This document shows, one piece after another, positions 21,013 through 28,344 of a stretch of 33,203 nt of DNA. The notes below the pieces were generated by a model. The model made no database searches and had not been told where the DNA came from. It saw only the letters and a list, made by a program, of their open reading frames with translations. Both the position numbers and the translations under genes were made by a program. The DNA is from Flavobacteriales bacterium (lineage in GTDB: Bacteria > Bacteroidota > Bacteroidia > Flavobacteriales_D > Sanyastnellaceae), in contig JAIXWP010000035.1 of assembly GCA_027491215.1 (NCBI GenBank), positions 1 through 33,203 of the forward strand, given 5' to 3'. How positions within the stretch are numbered: the stretch's first letter is position 1; the number at the start of each line of letters is the position of its first letter.

Positions 21013-21030
21013 ATCTCAAATCTTTGAGAT
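21013..21030. promoter_or_regulatory. Palindrome between divergent DUF5819-like and fahA genes
   Basis: ATCTCAAA and TTTGAGAT form a perfect 8-bp inverted repeat with a 2-base centre. It begins one base upstream of the DUF5819-like start codon. On the minus strand it contains AAGATTTG, one base off the -7 consensus, so a bound dimer would cover that promoter. A repressor operator is the likely reading; no regulator gene is adjacent. Confidence 0.5.
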
Positions 21031-21061
21031 ACCTTGCAGGCCTCAAGTAAAAAAGAAGATT

Positions 21062-22342
21062 ATGGAAATTTCTGCAAACGATCCACGCCTTAAATCATGG
21101 GTAGATGTCCCACAAGGAAGTGATTTTCCAATTCAAAATTTACCCTTCGGTGTATTTCGTACAGAAAGCCAGTTGCCCCGCGTAGGCGTTGCTATTGGTG
21201 ATAAAATCCTTGATCTTAAAGCACTCCACATTCTAGGATATCTCGAAAATCTGCCTTTTCGTTTAGAAGATTTTCTTGCAGATTCATTGAATCCGATGAT
21301 GAAGCATGGAAAAAAAGCGAGTCGAGATCTTCGCAATCGCATCAGCAAACTTCTTCGTTCTGATATGCCTGATCTTCGCGATCGCGAACATCATGTGAAG
21401 CAAGTGCTCGTGAGTCAATCAGAAGTGCAAATGCTCTTGCCGATTAGAGTGGGCGATTACACTGACTTCTACAGCAGTGAAGATCACGCAAGAAATGTCG
21501 GAACAATGTTTCGCGATCCTGCTAAGGCGCTCCTACCAAACTGGAAACATTTGCCTGTAGGTTATCACGGCCGTGCATCGAGTATTGTGGTGAGCGGCAC
21601 TCCTATCAACAGACCGATGGGTCAAGTGAATCCAAGCGATGATACTCCGCCTACTTTCAAAGCGTCAGGTCAGCTTGATTTCGAGTTGGAAGTAGCTTTC
21701 GTTACTTTCGATGGTAAGCCGATGGGTCAGCGCATCAGCACTGGTGAAGCAGATGATTATATTTTCGGTTTAATGTTGTTCAACGATTGGAGTGCGCGCG
21801 ATATTCAACGTTGGGAATACGTTCCACTCGGACCATTCTTGGCAAAGAATTTTGGATCCACTGTTTCTCCTTGGGTAGTGACGTTGGATGCATTAGAACC
21901 CTTCCGTGTGCCGGGTCCAGTGCAGGATCCAGAAGTATTGCCTTATTTGAAATACGAGGGAAATAAAAATATCGATATCCATTTGGAAGTGGGAATCATT
22001 CCTTCAAATGGACAGGAAACCATCGTTTCTCGAAGCAATTACAAGCACATGTATTGGAATATGACGCAGCAATTGGCGCATCATACTGTCGGTGGATGTA
22101 ATATCAAATGCGGCGATATGATGGCAAGCGGTACCATTTCTGGACCAACCGAAGGATCGTTCGGTTCTATGTTAGAAATCGCTTGGAAAGGAACGAAACC
22201 AGTCGCAATGACGGATGGCTCTACTAGAAACTTTATTCTAGATGGAGATAACGTTGTAATCCGCGGTTATGCAGAAAAAGAAGGTGTGCGCGTAGGATTC
22301 GGAAAGTGCGAAGGAGTAGTACTCCCTGCTATTGAATTCTAA
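21062..22342 (+). CDS. fahA: Fumarylacetoacetase
   Basis: The 426-residue enzyme hydrolyses 4-fumarylacetoacetate to fumarate and acetoacetate, the last step of tyrosine/homogentisate breakdown. Length matches eukaryotic and bacterial FAH (about 420). The small N-terminal domain ends near 120. The catalytic domain shows DYTDFYSSEDHARNVG (132-147) with the metal ligand Asp132, the metal-binding QLDFELE (204-210, E208 and E210), FNDWSARDIQRWEY (240-253, Asp242) and SGPTEGSFGSMLE. Homogentisate dioxygenase (hmgA) and hppD are not in the window, so the pathway genes are dispersed. The gene ends by overlapping the convergent DUF6150-like gene by 4 bases. The palindrome upstream may regulate it. 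Confidence 0.96.
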   Translation: MEISANDPRLKSWVDVPQGSDFPIQNLPFGVFRTESQLPRVGVAIGDKILDLKALHILGYLENLPFRLEDFLADSLNPMMKHGKKASRDLRNRISKLLRSDMPDLRDREHHVKQVLVSQSEVQMLLPIRVGDYTDFYSSEDHARNVGTMFRDPAKALLPNWKHLPVGYHGRASSIVVSGTPINRPMGQVNPSDDTPPTFKASGQLDFELEVAFVTFDGKPMGQRISTGEADDYIFGLMLFNDWSARDIQRWEYVPLGPFLAKNFGSTVSPWVVTLDALEPFRVPGPVQDPEVLPYLKYEGNKNIDIHLEVGIIPSNGQETIVSRSNYKHMYWNMTQQLAHHTVGGCNIKCGDMMASGTISGPTEGSFGSMLEIAWKGTKPVAMTDGSTRNFILDGDNVVIRGYAEKEGVRVGFGKCEGVVLPAIEF

Positions 22343-22674
22343 AAGAAAAAGTGCATTTTTTCTTTGTTCTTCCAACCCGCTTGGCTTTGGTAATTGACAA
22401 AGAAAATTTTCACATCTGCTTGGCTTTCGTAATCCACGAAATAGATTTTCTTTTGAGCCTGACTCGCATATTTTACAAAATGCCATAATCCATTATTGGC
22501 TCCTGCTTGGCTCTCATAATCTACTTTGAAAACAAGCAAGTCTGCTTGGCTTTCATAGTTAACTACAAAGACTTTTACGTCTGCTTGTGACTCATAGTCT
22601 ACTGAAAAAACTTTCTGTGCGTCTGCCTTGATCGACAGCGCAATTAGAAGTGCGAATAGTAGTACTTGTTTCAT
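22339..22674 (-). CDS. Small secreted repeat protein, DUF6150/septoil-knot type
   Basis: From the ATG at 22674 the product is 111 residues: a clean signal peptide (about 1-19, MKQVLLFALLIALSIKADAQ) and a mature part made of six short repeats of the form (K)V(F/Y).V.YESQADV, about 13 residues each. A longer frame begins at 22773 but would put 33 extra residues before the signal peptide, so I reject it. The third repeat is lengthened (AGANNGLW), and the last ends QSQAGWKNKEK. This pattern is that of DUF6150 proteins, since renamed for a predicted 7(1) 'septoil' knot fold; I rely on memory for this. The role is unknown. It overlaps the end of fahA by 4 bases, tail to tail. Confidence 0.8.
   Translation of the reverse strand: MKQVLLFALLIALSIKADAQKVFSVDYESQADVKVFVVNYESQADLLVFKVDYESQAGANNGLWHFVKYASQAQKKIYFVDYESQADVKIFFVNYQSQAGWKNKEKMHFFF
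22379..22611 (-). repeat. Intragenic 39-bp-period repeats
   Basis: Copies of a unit like TCTGCTTGGCTTTCATAATC (plus-strand view) recur with a 39-base step, for example at 22379/22418 and 22542/22581. They encode the 13-residue YESQAD repeats of the protein. One longer spacing corresponds to the extended third repeat. The copies have diverged, so the array is old and kept for the protein. Confidence 0.75.
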
Positions 22675-22714
22675 GATTATAAATGTAGTAAAGTTTCTTA
22701 TTTCTTTTAGCAAA

Positions 22715-22954
22715 ATGAAAATCAATTCCTGCACTCTCCCGTTTGGATTCTTGGTCATTTTAGTGTCTAGCACTTTTCAATTACTAGGCCAAGATTCCCA
22801 AAAGAAAATTTCCTTAAATGCCGAGGTGATACCAATGGTGTATCATTGTCAAACCGTGGCTCTACGAGACTATGTAGAGGATCCTAATGCGATCAAGGAA
22901 ATCACCAAAACAGCCAAACGCATCCTTCTTTCGCGCGCGCATCAGAGATCGTAG
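22715..22954 (+). CDS. Small exported hypothetical protein
   Basis: A 79-residue frame starting at ATG 22715 has a good signal peptide (about 1-24, MKINSCTLPFGFLVILVSST then FQLLGQ). The mature part is about 55 residues and ends ILLSRAHQRS. No domain is recognised. An upstream ATG in frame (22628) would overlap the divergent gene and put the signal peptide inside, so I chose 22715. Only 40 bases separate it from the start of the divergent septoil-knot-type gene. The short mature part, ending in a basic tail shortly before the tmRNA promoter, could also be the remnant of a longer gene. Reality of the gene is moderately supported. Confidence 0.5.
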   Translation: MKINSCTLPFGFLVILVSSTFQLLGQDSQKKISLNAEVIPMVYHCQTVALRDYVEDPNAIKEITKTAKRILLSRAHQRS

Positions 22955-23004
22955 CGATGACATGGAAAGCCTTGATGGGCGGGCTAGATAGAAGCAGAGG
23001 GGCA

Positions 23005-23030
23005 TTGCGTTGAAATAAATGCTACCTTTG
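23005..23030 (+). promoter_or_regulatory. Promoter for ssrA (tmRNA)
   Basis: TTG (23005-23007) and a perfect -7 TACCTTTG (23023-23030) are 15 bases apart. The -7 box ends 11 bases before the mature 5' end at 23042, the expected distance for direct initiation just upstream of the RNA. Confidence 0.75.
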
Positions 23031-23041
23031 CAGAGAATTTA

Positions 23042-23437
23042 GGGCCCGACCTTGGATTTGACAGCGAGATGAATAGCTGTGTAAGCATGCAGAGCGTTTT
23101 GTGTTTTAGCTCTTAAATATCGGAGCACAAGTCAGAGATGACAACAATTCTTACGCGCTCGCAGCCTAATCACCGATTGTGATTACGCCTAATCCCGTCA
23201 AGTTTGGCGGGACGAGTAAGTCTCGTTGCGGACCCCGCTCCTGGTACGTAACATAGAGGCTTCATCAAAGGGAGATCGCCAAAGATGATTCTTGTAGTCA
23301 GCGGCTAAAAACTTCAAGATAAGTGGTACGCTTGGTTGACTGTGGCCTGGCCTCCAACGAAAATTAATTGCAGGATAAGCATGTAGAAAGCTCAGAAATT
23401 CCTTGTTTGGACGCGGGTTCGACTCCCGCCGGGTCCA
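23042..23437 (+). ncRNA. ssrA: tmRNA (transfer-messenger RNA)
   Basis: This one-piece tmRNA of 396 bases rescues stalled ribosomes with SmpB. The 5' end GGGCCCG (23042-23048) pairs with CGGGTCC (23430-23436), including one G-U pair, to form the seven-pair acceptor stem; A23437 is the discriminator. The T-arm is GCGGG-TTCGACT-CCCGC (23413-23429). The 5' part GACCTTGGATTTGACAGCGA is typical of tmRNA tRNA-like domains. CCA is not encoded and must be added. A tag frame lies at 23134-23169. A promoter and a terminator bracket the gene, so it is transcribed alone. The minus-strand frame over it is not a gene. Confidence 0.95.
23134..23169 (+). other. tmRNA proteolysis tag reading frame
   Basis: Read in frame to TAA (23167-23169), the tag ends DDNNSYALAA. 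The C-terminal YALAA is the ClpXP-type degradation signal. By analogy with E. coli, where the resume codon follows GUC, the first codon would be AGA at 23134, giving RDDNNSYALAA after the tRNA-borne alanine. Starting at GAT (23137) is the alternative. Confidence 0.8.
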
Positions 23438-23443
23438 CAAAAT

Positions 23444-23486
23444 AAAAAGGGGAAGAAACATTTAAAAATGGTTCTTCCCTTTTTTT
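23444..23486 (+). terminator. Intrinsic terminator after ssrA
   Basis: GGGAAGAA (23450-23457) pairs with TTCTTCCC (23472-23479), flanked by an A run (23444-23448) and seven T (23480-23486). It begins 7 bases after the tmRNA end. Confidence 0.88.
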
Positions 23487-23526
23487 GTTGGGGGTATACT
23501 TCATGATCTCTTTAAAGCAAAAAGCT

Positions 23527-23697
23527 CTACATCATTGCCTCGAATCCTCTTAGTTTCTCATATGCTTCACTTGGTGTATACCCTTTAAGCACAAACTTTA
23601 TTAGGCTTGGTTGGTAATGCAACGGATACTTCTTGATCTCTTCCATTATTTCTTCTGTCAATGGATTGTTGCTCTTCATGTCTTCTGGCGCTTTCAT
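23527..23697 (-). CDS. Small hypothetical protein
   Basis: A 56-codon minus-strand frame from ATG 23697 to TAG at 23527-23529. The product starts MKAPEDMKSNNPLTEEIMEE and continues through IKKYPLHYQPSLIKFVLKGY to EAYEKLRGFEAMM. It is soluble and helical by composition, without a signal peptide or recognised motif. The amino-acid mix looks like a real protein rather than chance translation, and it is the best frame between the ssrA terminator and the receptor gene. It lies just downstream of tmRNA, a common integration site, so it may come from a lost mobile element; no integrase is present. Family unknown. Confidence 0.5.
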   Translation of the reverse strand: MKAPEDMKSNNPLTEEIMEEIKKYPLHYQPSLIKFVLKGYTPSEAYEKLRGFEAMM

Positions 23698-24116
23698 AAT
23701 TTAGAAATTAGATACTTCAGTTAATATATTCGACTATTTCTTCTTTATATTTTCTTCTGTCATGATGCTAGATCACCCTCAGGGCAAATCTATTTAACTA
23801 TCATTGATAATGCTGAATACAGTTAATCCATATTGCAGCAATTCGAAACACGGTGCGAAGGTATACTGAGTATACCAAATATGTGAATGATCGATACTCG
23901 ATGAAGATGGAAATATTGGTACAGGACGGTAACGGTTGGGTGTGAGAAATTGCAGCGCGGGCCGTCGTTCTAGAGTACCCGTCCCCCTTCATCTTTACAT
24001 TACAATTCGAAATTTTTTGAGGTCGAAATACAAAAAGACATTAGATTCGTAACAGAACCTATATGACAGCACCGCTGTTGTTGGTGTAGGTCTTTTATTT
24101 CTGCCAAATACCTGTT
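23698..24116. other. Gene-poor 419-base gap upstream of the receptor operon
   Basis: No complete gene is seen. A plus-strand stretch at 23817-23945 lacks a start codon but reads as protein-like sequence (for example RRYTEYTKYVNDRYSMKMEI) to a TGA, and may be a decayed gene end. A palindrome lies at 23860-23876. Nearer the receptor gene, ACAGC-ACC-GCTGT (24066-24078) is a small dyad. A weak promoter is possible at TTG 24078-24080 with TATTTCTG 24096-24103, one mismatch from consensus. No second copy of the tmRNA 3' end was found, so there is no clear attachment site. Confidence 0.5.
23860..23876. promoter_or_regulatory. Perfect palindrome GGTATAC-TGA-GTATACC
   Basis: Two 7-base arms with a 3-base centre form a perfect dyad in the gap upstream of the receptor operon. 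It has the size of a dimeric regulator site, but lies 240 bases before the receptor start and is not next to a recognised promoter. Chance or a relic is possible. Confidence 0.3.
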
Positions 24117-27104
24117 ATGATTAAACATCTACTTACGGCCACTCTGGTCTTTCTTTCTTTCTTCGCATTATCCCAAGCTTCGCTGGAAATCCTACTCATG
24201 GACTCGCTCAATGCTCCAGTGGTTGGACAAGGCGTTACTGTTTCCAACGAACAAATCGGATTCGCAAAACAATTCGTCTCTAGTGAAAATGGTAAAGTGC
24301 AAATCGCCGGTCTGAGCACCAGCGGTAAGTACACGGTGATCGTTAGCGAAGGGGGGATCTTCCAAGGCCGCACTCTCACCAATATTTCTCTGATCTCCAA
24401 CAAAACAAAAAGTATATCGGTAGTGCTTTCTGAAAAACTCAATCTGCTTTCTATCGTCACGATCAATGGAAATGATTATCAATCGATCAATACGGTAAAC
24501 GGGGAGGTGGCATCTGAACTCAGCATCAAGGAGCTTCAAGAGCTGCCTGTAGAAGGCCGCGATATCACGCGCGCTTTATATCGTTTACCCAACATAACAC
24601 AAGCAACAGGTTTCTTCCCCGAAGCTCCAAACGTGTCGATCAATGGGGCGAACGCTCTTTATACCAATTATGAAATTGATGGTATGGACAATAACGAGAA
24701 CTTCCTCGGCGGACAACGCTTTGCGATGCCTCTCGGTTTTACCAAAAACATCACTGCTCTCACGAATAATTTCTCTGCAGAACACGGTCTTACTTCTAAT
24801 GGTATTGTAAACATTACCACGCAGTCGGGTACTAACAAAACAAGTGGCGAGGTATTCTACATTATGCGCCCAGGTCCTGCGTTGGATTCTCCTTCTCGCT
24901 ATGCACAAAGAGATCTTTCTGGTAACCAAGTGAAGGATGGCTTCATGCGATACCAAGCGGGATTCGGCATCGGTGGTGCAATTAAAAAGGATAAAACATT
25001 TTATTTCCTCAACGTCGAACACACGACAGATATAAAAGATAATCTTCTCAATATCCCACAATTGGGAATCAATGAAACGGTGAGAGGAAGAAATAATTTT
25101 TCATACATCTCTGGAAAGCTCGATCAACACTGGTCTCCAAAGTTTCACTCATCGCTTCGTGTCAATGTTGGACTGGTGGGCATCGAACGTCAAGGTGGTG
25201 GATTGGAAGGTGGCACTACTTTCAATTCTGCAGGGAATACGCAGACTAGAAATTCTGTGAATATTGCTTTCAAAAATACTTATACCACGGATCGCTATAC
25301 ATATGAAGGAAATTACTCTTTCGGTCGCTTCCATTGGAATTACGCAGCGCCTCTAGATAATCAAAACCCGGATGTATCACTATTGGATCCATCGGGGGTT
25401 TCTATTGGTTTCTTAGGTCACCCTGGCTATGCATTCGAGGATATTGAAGAGACGCATGTGGTGCAACAAAAAATTACGCTCTATCAAGGCAATCACCGTA
25501 TCAAAGCAGGTCTGCAATTGAAGAGCTCTGGATTTGAATTGTATGGCGGCGGTAATCCAAATGGCAGCTACCTCGTGCAATTAAATCAAACACAACTCGA
25601 TGCTCTAGTGGCTTCAGGCATCGGAAGTGCGTTAACTCCACGAGACATTCCATCGGACGTTCAGGTACTTTACTACGGTGTTGAACTGCGTCCCAATTCT
25701 TTTACAAAGCGTCAGAATATTTACAGCGCTCATGTAGAAGATCAGTGGTCGGTAGGTTCTCGTTTGAATGTGAATCTTGGATTGCGATATGACTACGACG
25801 ATCTTTCAAAAGGTGGGTCAAACACAGGAGACATGGACAACATCGCTCCTCGCGTGAGTTTGAATTATGAATTGAACGAACGCAGCGCTATTCGTGCGGG
25901 ATACGGCATGTATTATGACAAAATTCTTTATGCTGTTTACAGTGATGCTGTTCAATTCAATTCCACTTCTACTGATTACCAAGCTCAATTACAAGCGTTG
26001 GTCGATCAAGGAATTTTACCTGCTGATACAAAGATTGAAAACATCATCAACGAAGGAAATTTGGTTGGAACTTCTAATGCTGCTTATTTACAAGGTCCAA
26101 CATCAGGAGATTTACTTGAACAACGTGAGAGTATTTTCCAAAATGAATTGCGCGTTTTGAATCCAAATGGATATGATAATCCGTACAGTCATCAAATGAT
26201 GTTGGGTTACCAGCAAAAGACCAATGAGAACACTACGTTCTATGTGGATCTAATGCACAACAGATCACACAATCTGTTCAGATTGAGAAATCTGAACGCT
26301 CCAGCTGCATACAACATCGACCCTTCAAATGTTGTGGTACAATCTACAACAGCTGCGGATCTAACACGCCCAGTGCCGGTTTACACGGATGGTACAGGTT
26401 CTTACAGCATTATTGATGGAGATACTATTCGCGGCGGTGCACGCAACGTGGTGATGACGGAGAGCGCTGGTCGTTCGAATTATTATGCGATGAATTTCAC
26501 GTTCCAAAAAGACAAGGGGGATGATAAGTATGCATTCCGTTTGATGTACACCCTTTCATTTTTGGAAAACAATACGGAGGATATCAACTTCCGCGCAATG
26601 GATGGCAACGATTTCGAAGCAGAGTGGGGTCCGTCGATCAATGACAGAACGCACTTGATCAACGGTATCGTGAATTACTATCCAGTGAAGAATCTTACAT
26701 TGACTCTTGCAGCATTGATCCAGAGCGGTCAGCCGATCAATCGTATTCCTGACGCTGCGGTTTATGGAACAACAGATTTAAATGGTGACGGCCGTGCATT
26801 TGGTGATGCATATGTTGGAAACAGCGACAGACACCCAGGAGAGGATCGAAATAGCGATCGCTTGCCATGGTCAAACACATTTGACTTAAGCGCGCTGTAT
26901 CGTATTCCTATGAAGACATCTGGAAGTTTTGAAGTAGGTGCTCAAGTGTTCAATATATTGAATGCAGAAAACTTGAGTGGTTATTCTAACAATGCACGAC
27001 AAAGCAACCAAGTGCAAACAGGAAGCGCTGCATCTGGTTTGTTGGTTCGCAGAAATGCTGCACCTCCACGTCAGTTTCAGTTCTCAGTGAGATATACTTT
27101 TTAA
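24117..27104 (+). CDS. TonB-dependent receptor with carboxypeptidase-like N-terminal domain
   Basis: A 995-residue outer-membrane receptor of the Oar-like type. It has a signal peptide (about 1-20, ending FFALSQ), a carboxypeptidase-regulatory-like beta-sandwich (about 22-108) and a plug domain (about 125-235). The plug includes LQELPVEGRDITRALYRLPN, the NYEIDGMDNN stretch and the closing GIVNITTQSGTN. A long beta-barrel runs to the terminal phenylalanine (QFQFSVRYTF), as expected for BAM-inserted barrels. Energised by TonB, such receptors import scarce or large compounds. No SusD-like lipoprotein follows, so it is not a standard SusCD glycan system. Instead a complete YnjBCD-type ABC importer starts 28 bases downstream, suggesting outer- and inner-membrane steps of one uptake route. 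Ligand unknown. Confidence 0.92.
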   Translation: MIKHLLTATLVFLSFFALSQASLEILLMDSLNAPVVGQGVTVSNEQIGFAKQFVSSENGKVQIAGLSTSGKYTVIVSEGGIFQGRTLTNISLISNKTKSISVVLSEKLNLLSIVTINGNDYQSINTVNGEVASELSIKELQELPVEGRDITRALYRLPNITQATGFFPEAPNVSINGANALYTNYEIDGMDNNENFLGGQRFAMPLGFTKNITALTNNFSAEHGLTSNGIVNITTQSGTNKTSGEVFYIMRPGPALDSPSRYAQRDLSGNQVKDGFMRYQAGFGIGGAIKKDKTFYFLNVEHTTDIKDNLLNIPQLGINETVRGRNNFSYISGKLDQHWSPKFHSSLRVNVGLVGIERQGGGLEGGTTFNSAGNTQTRNSVNIAFKNTYTTDRYTYEGNYSFGRFHWNYAAPLDNQNPDVSLLDPSGVSIGFLGHPGYAFEDIEETHVVQQKITLYQGNHRIKAGLQLKSSGFELYGGGNPNGSYLVQLNQTQLDALVASGIGSALTPRDIPSDVQVLYYGVELRPNSFTKRQNIYSAHVEDQWSVGSRLNVNLGLRYDYDDLSKGGSNTGDMDNIAPRVSLNYELNERSAIRAGYGMYYDKILYAVYSDAVQFNSTSTDYQAQLQALVDQGILPADTKIENIINEGNLVGTSNAAYLQGPTSGDLLEQRESIFQNELRVLNPNGYDNPYSHQMMLGYQQKTNENTTFYVDLMHNRSHNLFRLRNLNAPAAYNIDPSNVVVQSTTAADLTRPVPVYTDGTGSYSIIDGDTIRGGARNVVMTESAGRSNYYAMNFTFQKDKGDDKYAFRLMYTLSFLENNTEDINFRAMDGNDFEAEWGPSINDRTHLINGIVNYYPVKNLTLTLAALIQSGQPINRIPDAAVYGTTDLNGDGRAFGDAYVGNSDRHPGEDRNSDRLPWSNTFDLSALYRIPMKTSGSFEVGAQVFNILNAENLSGYSNNARQSNQVQTGSAASGLLVRRNAAPPRQFQFSVRYTF

Positions 27105-27132
27105 TAGTTGAACTTTCAAACTTTGAGCATTC

Positions 27133-28344
27133 ATGAGATACGGTCTTCTATTTCTCGTTTCGATCATTCTTGCTTCTTGCGGGAATACCCCACAGGACGG
27201 CGATTCCGACGTTTCAAAAAAATCATGGGAACAAATTGCTGCTGATGCAAAAGGTCAAACTGTGACCATGATGATGTGGCAAGGAGATCCTTTGATCAAT
27301 AAATACATGACAGATTTTGTGGTGCCGCAAGTCAAATCGAAATACAATATTCAACTCAACATCGTCGGTGGACAAGGCAATGCAATAGTAAGCGCGCTGA
27401 TGTCGGAAATGGAAGCGGGGAAGGAGAAGAGTGAGTTAGATATGATGTGGATCAATGGAGAAACATTTTTTCAACTAAGAGAAATTCAAGCATTGCATGG
27501 ACCATTCGTTGAGCAATTGCCCAATAATAAATTCTTGAATTGGGAGAATGAATTCATCAGTACGGACTTCCAACAATCTGTGAATGGAATGGAATGTCCT
27601 TGGGGAAATGTTCAGATGGCGTGGATTTATGACAGCACTCGTGTTCAGCAACCGCCTATGAATATGGCGCAATTAGCGCAGTGGGTGAAAGCGAATCCTG
27701 GCAAGTTTACTATACCAAATGAATTTACTGGAATGACTTTGTTGAAAGCTTGGCTCATCGAATTATCAGGTTCAAAAGATGGATTGAAAGGTCCTTTCAA
27801 TGAAGCGCGATACAAGGAGTTGAGTGAAAAGCTTTGGACGTATATCAACGATATAAAACCATATATGTGGAATGAGGGCAAGTCTTTTCCTGCAGGTGTT
27901 TCTCAGTTGCATCAATTGTTGGTAAGCGGAGAAGTAGCGTTTTCACTGAGCAACAACGACGCGGAAGTAGATAATAAAATACTACAGGGTATTTTTCCAA
28001 AAACATTTAAAGCATACGTCCCGAGTGGTGGAACCATTCAAAATTCTCATTATCTCGGTATTGTAAGTCGCAGTGCTCACAAAGAAGCCGCGATGGTCGT
28101 ATGCAATTTCATGATTTCACCTGAAGCTCAATTTGAAAAGATGAAACCAGACGTTTGGGGCGATGCAACAGTGCTCAACATTGACAAGCTGGAAGGTGAT
28201 TGGAAAGAAAAATTCAACAATATTCCCGGCAGATCGAACGCGCCTAAGCGCTCAGAGATTCAACAATATGCATTGATGGAACCGGCCGCGGAATACATGA
28301 TTCGACTCTTTGAAGATTTTAGAAAACAAGTGATAGAAAAATAA
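27133..28344 (+). CDS. ynjB: YnjB-type ABC transporter solute-binding lipoprotein
   Basis: The 403-residue protein is a lipoprotein: the lipobox LASC puts the lipidated Cys at residue 16 (MRYGLLFLVSIILASCGN). The mature part resembles the YnjB family of solute-binding proteins (COG4134): a WQGDPLINKYMTDFVVP opening, LDMMWINGETFFQLR, ECPWGNVQMAWIYDS, and FTGMTLLKAWLIELSG near mid-sequence. The family is distantly related to thiamine-, iron- and polyamine-binding proteins, but its ligand is not established. It lies 28 bases after the receptor gene. Its stop is directly followed by the first permease's TTG start, so the two are translationally linked. The gene symbol reflects family membership only. 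Confidence 0.88.
   Translation: MRYGLLFLVSIILASCGNTPQDGDSDVSKKSWEQIAADAKGQTVTMMMWQGDPLINKYMTDFVVPQVKSKYNIQLNIVGGQGNAIVSALMSEMEAGKEKSELDMMWINGETFFQLREIQALHGPFVEQLPNNKFLNWENEFISTDFQQSVNGMECPWGNVQMAWIYDSTRVQQPPMNMAQLAQWVKANPGKFTIPNEFTGMTLLKAWLIELSGSKDGLKGPFNEARYKELSEKLWTYINDIKPYMWNEGKSFPAGVSQLHQLLVSGEVAFSLSNNDAEVDNKILQGIFPKTFKAYVPSGGTIQNSHYLGIVSRSAHKEAAMVVCNFMISPEAQFEKMKPDVWGDATVLNIDKLEGDWKEKFNNIPGRSNAPKRSEIQQYALMEPAAEYMIRLFEDFRKQVIEK

Noticed and set aside
22379-22611. Regularly spaced repeats resembling a CRISPR array
   Set aside because: The 39-base period is a multiple of three, the copies are diverged, and they encode in-frame 13-residue protein repeats.
22675-22773. N-terminal extension of the septoil-knot-type gene
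   Set aside because: It would place 33 residues before a clear signal peptide and run through the divergent gene's start.
23411-23437. tRNA-like T-arm and acceptor end suggesting a separate tRNA
   Set aside because: It pairs with the 5' end at 23042-23048 as the tRNA-like domain of tmRNA; there is no anticodon arm.
23198-23461. An 87-residue minus-strand frame
   Set aside because: It is antisense to tmRNA; the DNA is explained by the RNA structure.
23801-23992. A 63-residue minus-strand frame after tmRNA
   Set aside because: Its composition looks like chance translation, and the opposite strand shows a more protein-like fragment.
24585-25061. A 158-residue minus-strand frame
   Set aside because: It lies antisense to the plug region of the TonB-dependent receptor and shows no domain of its own.
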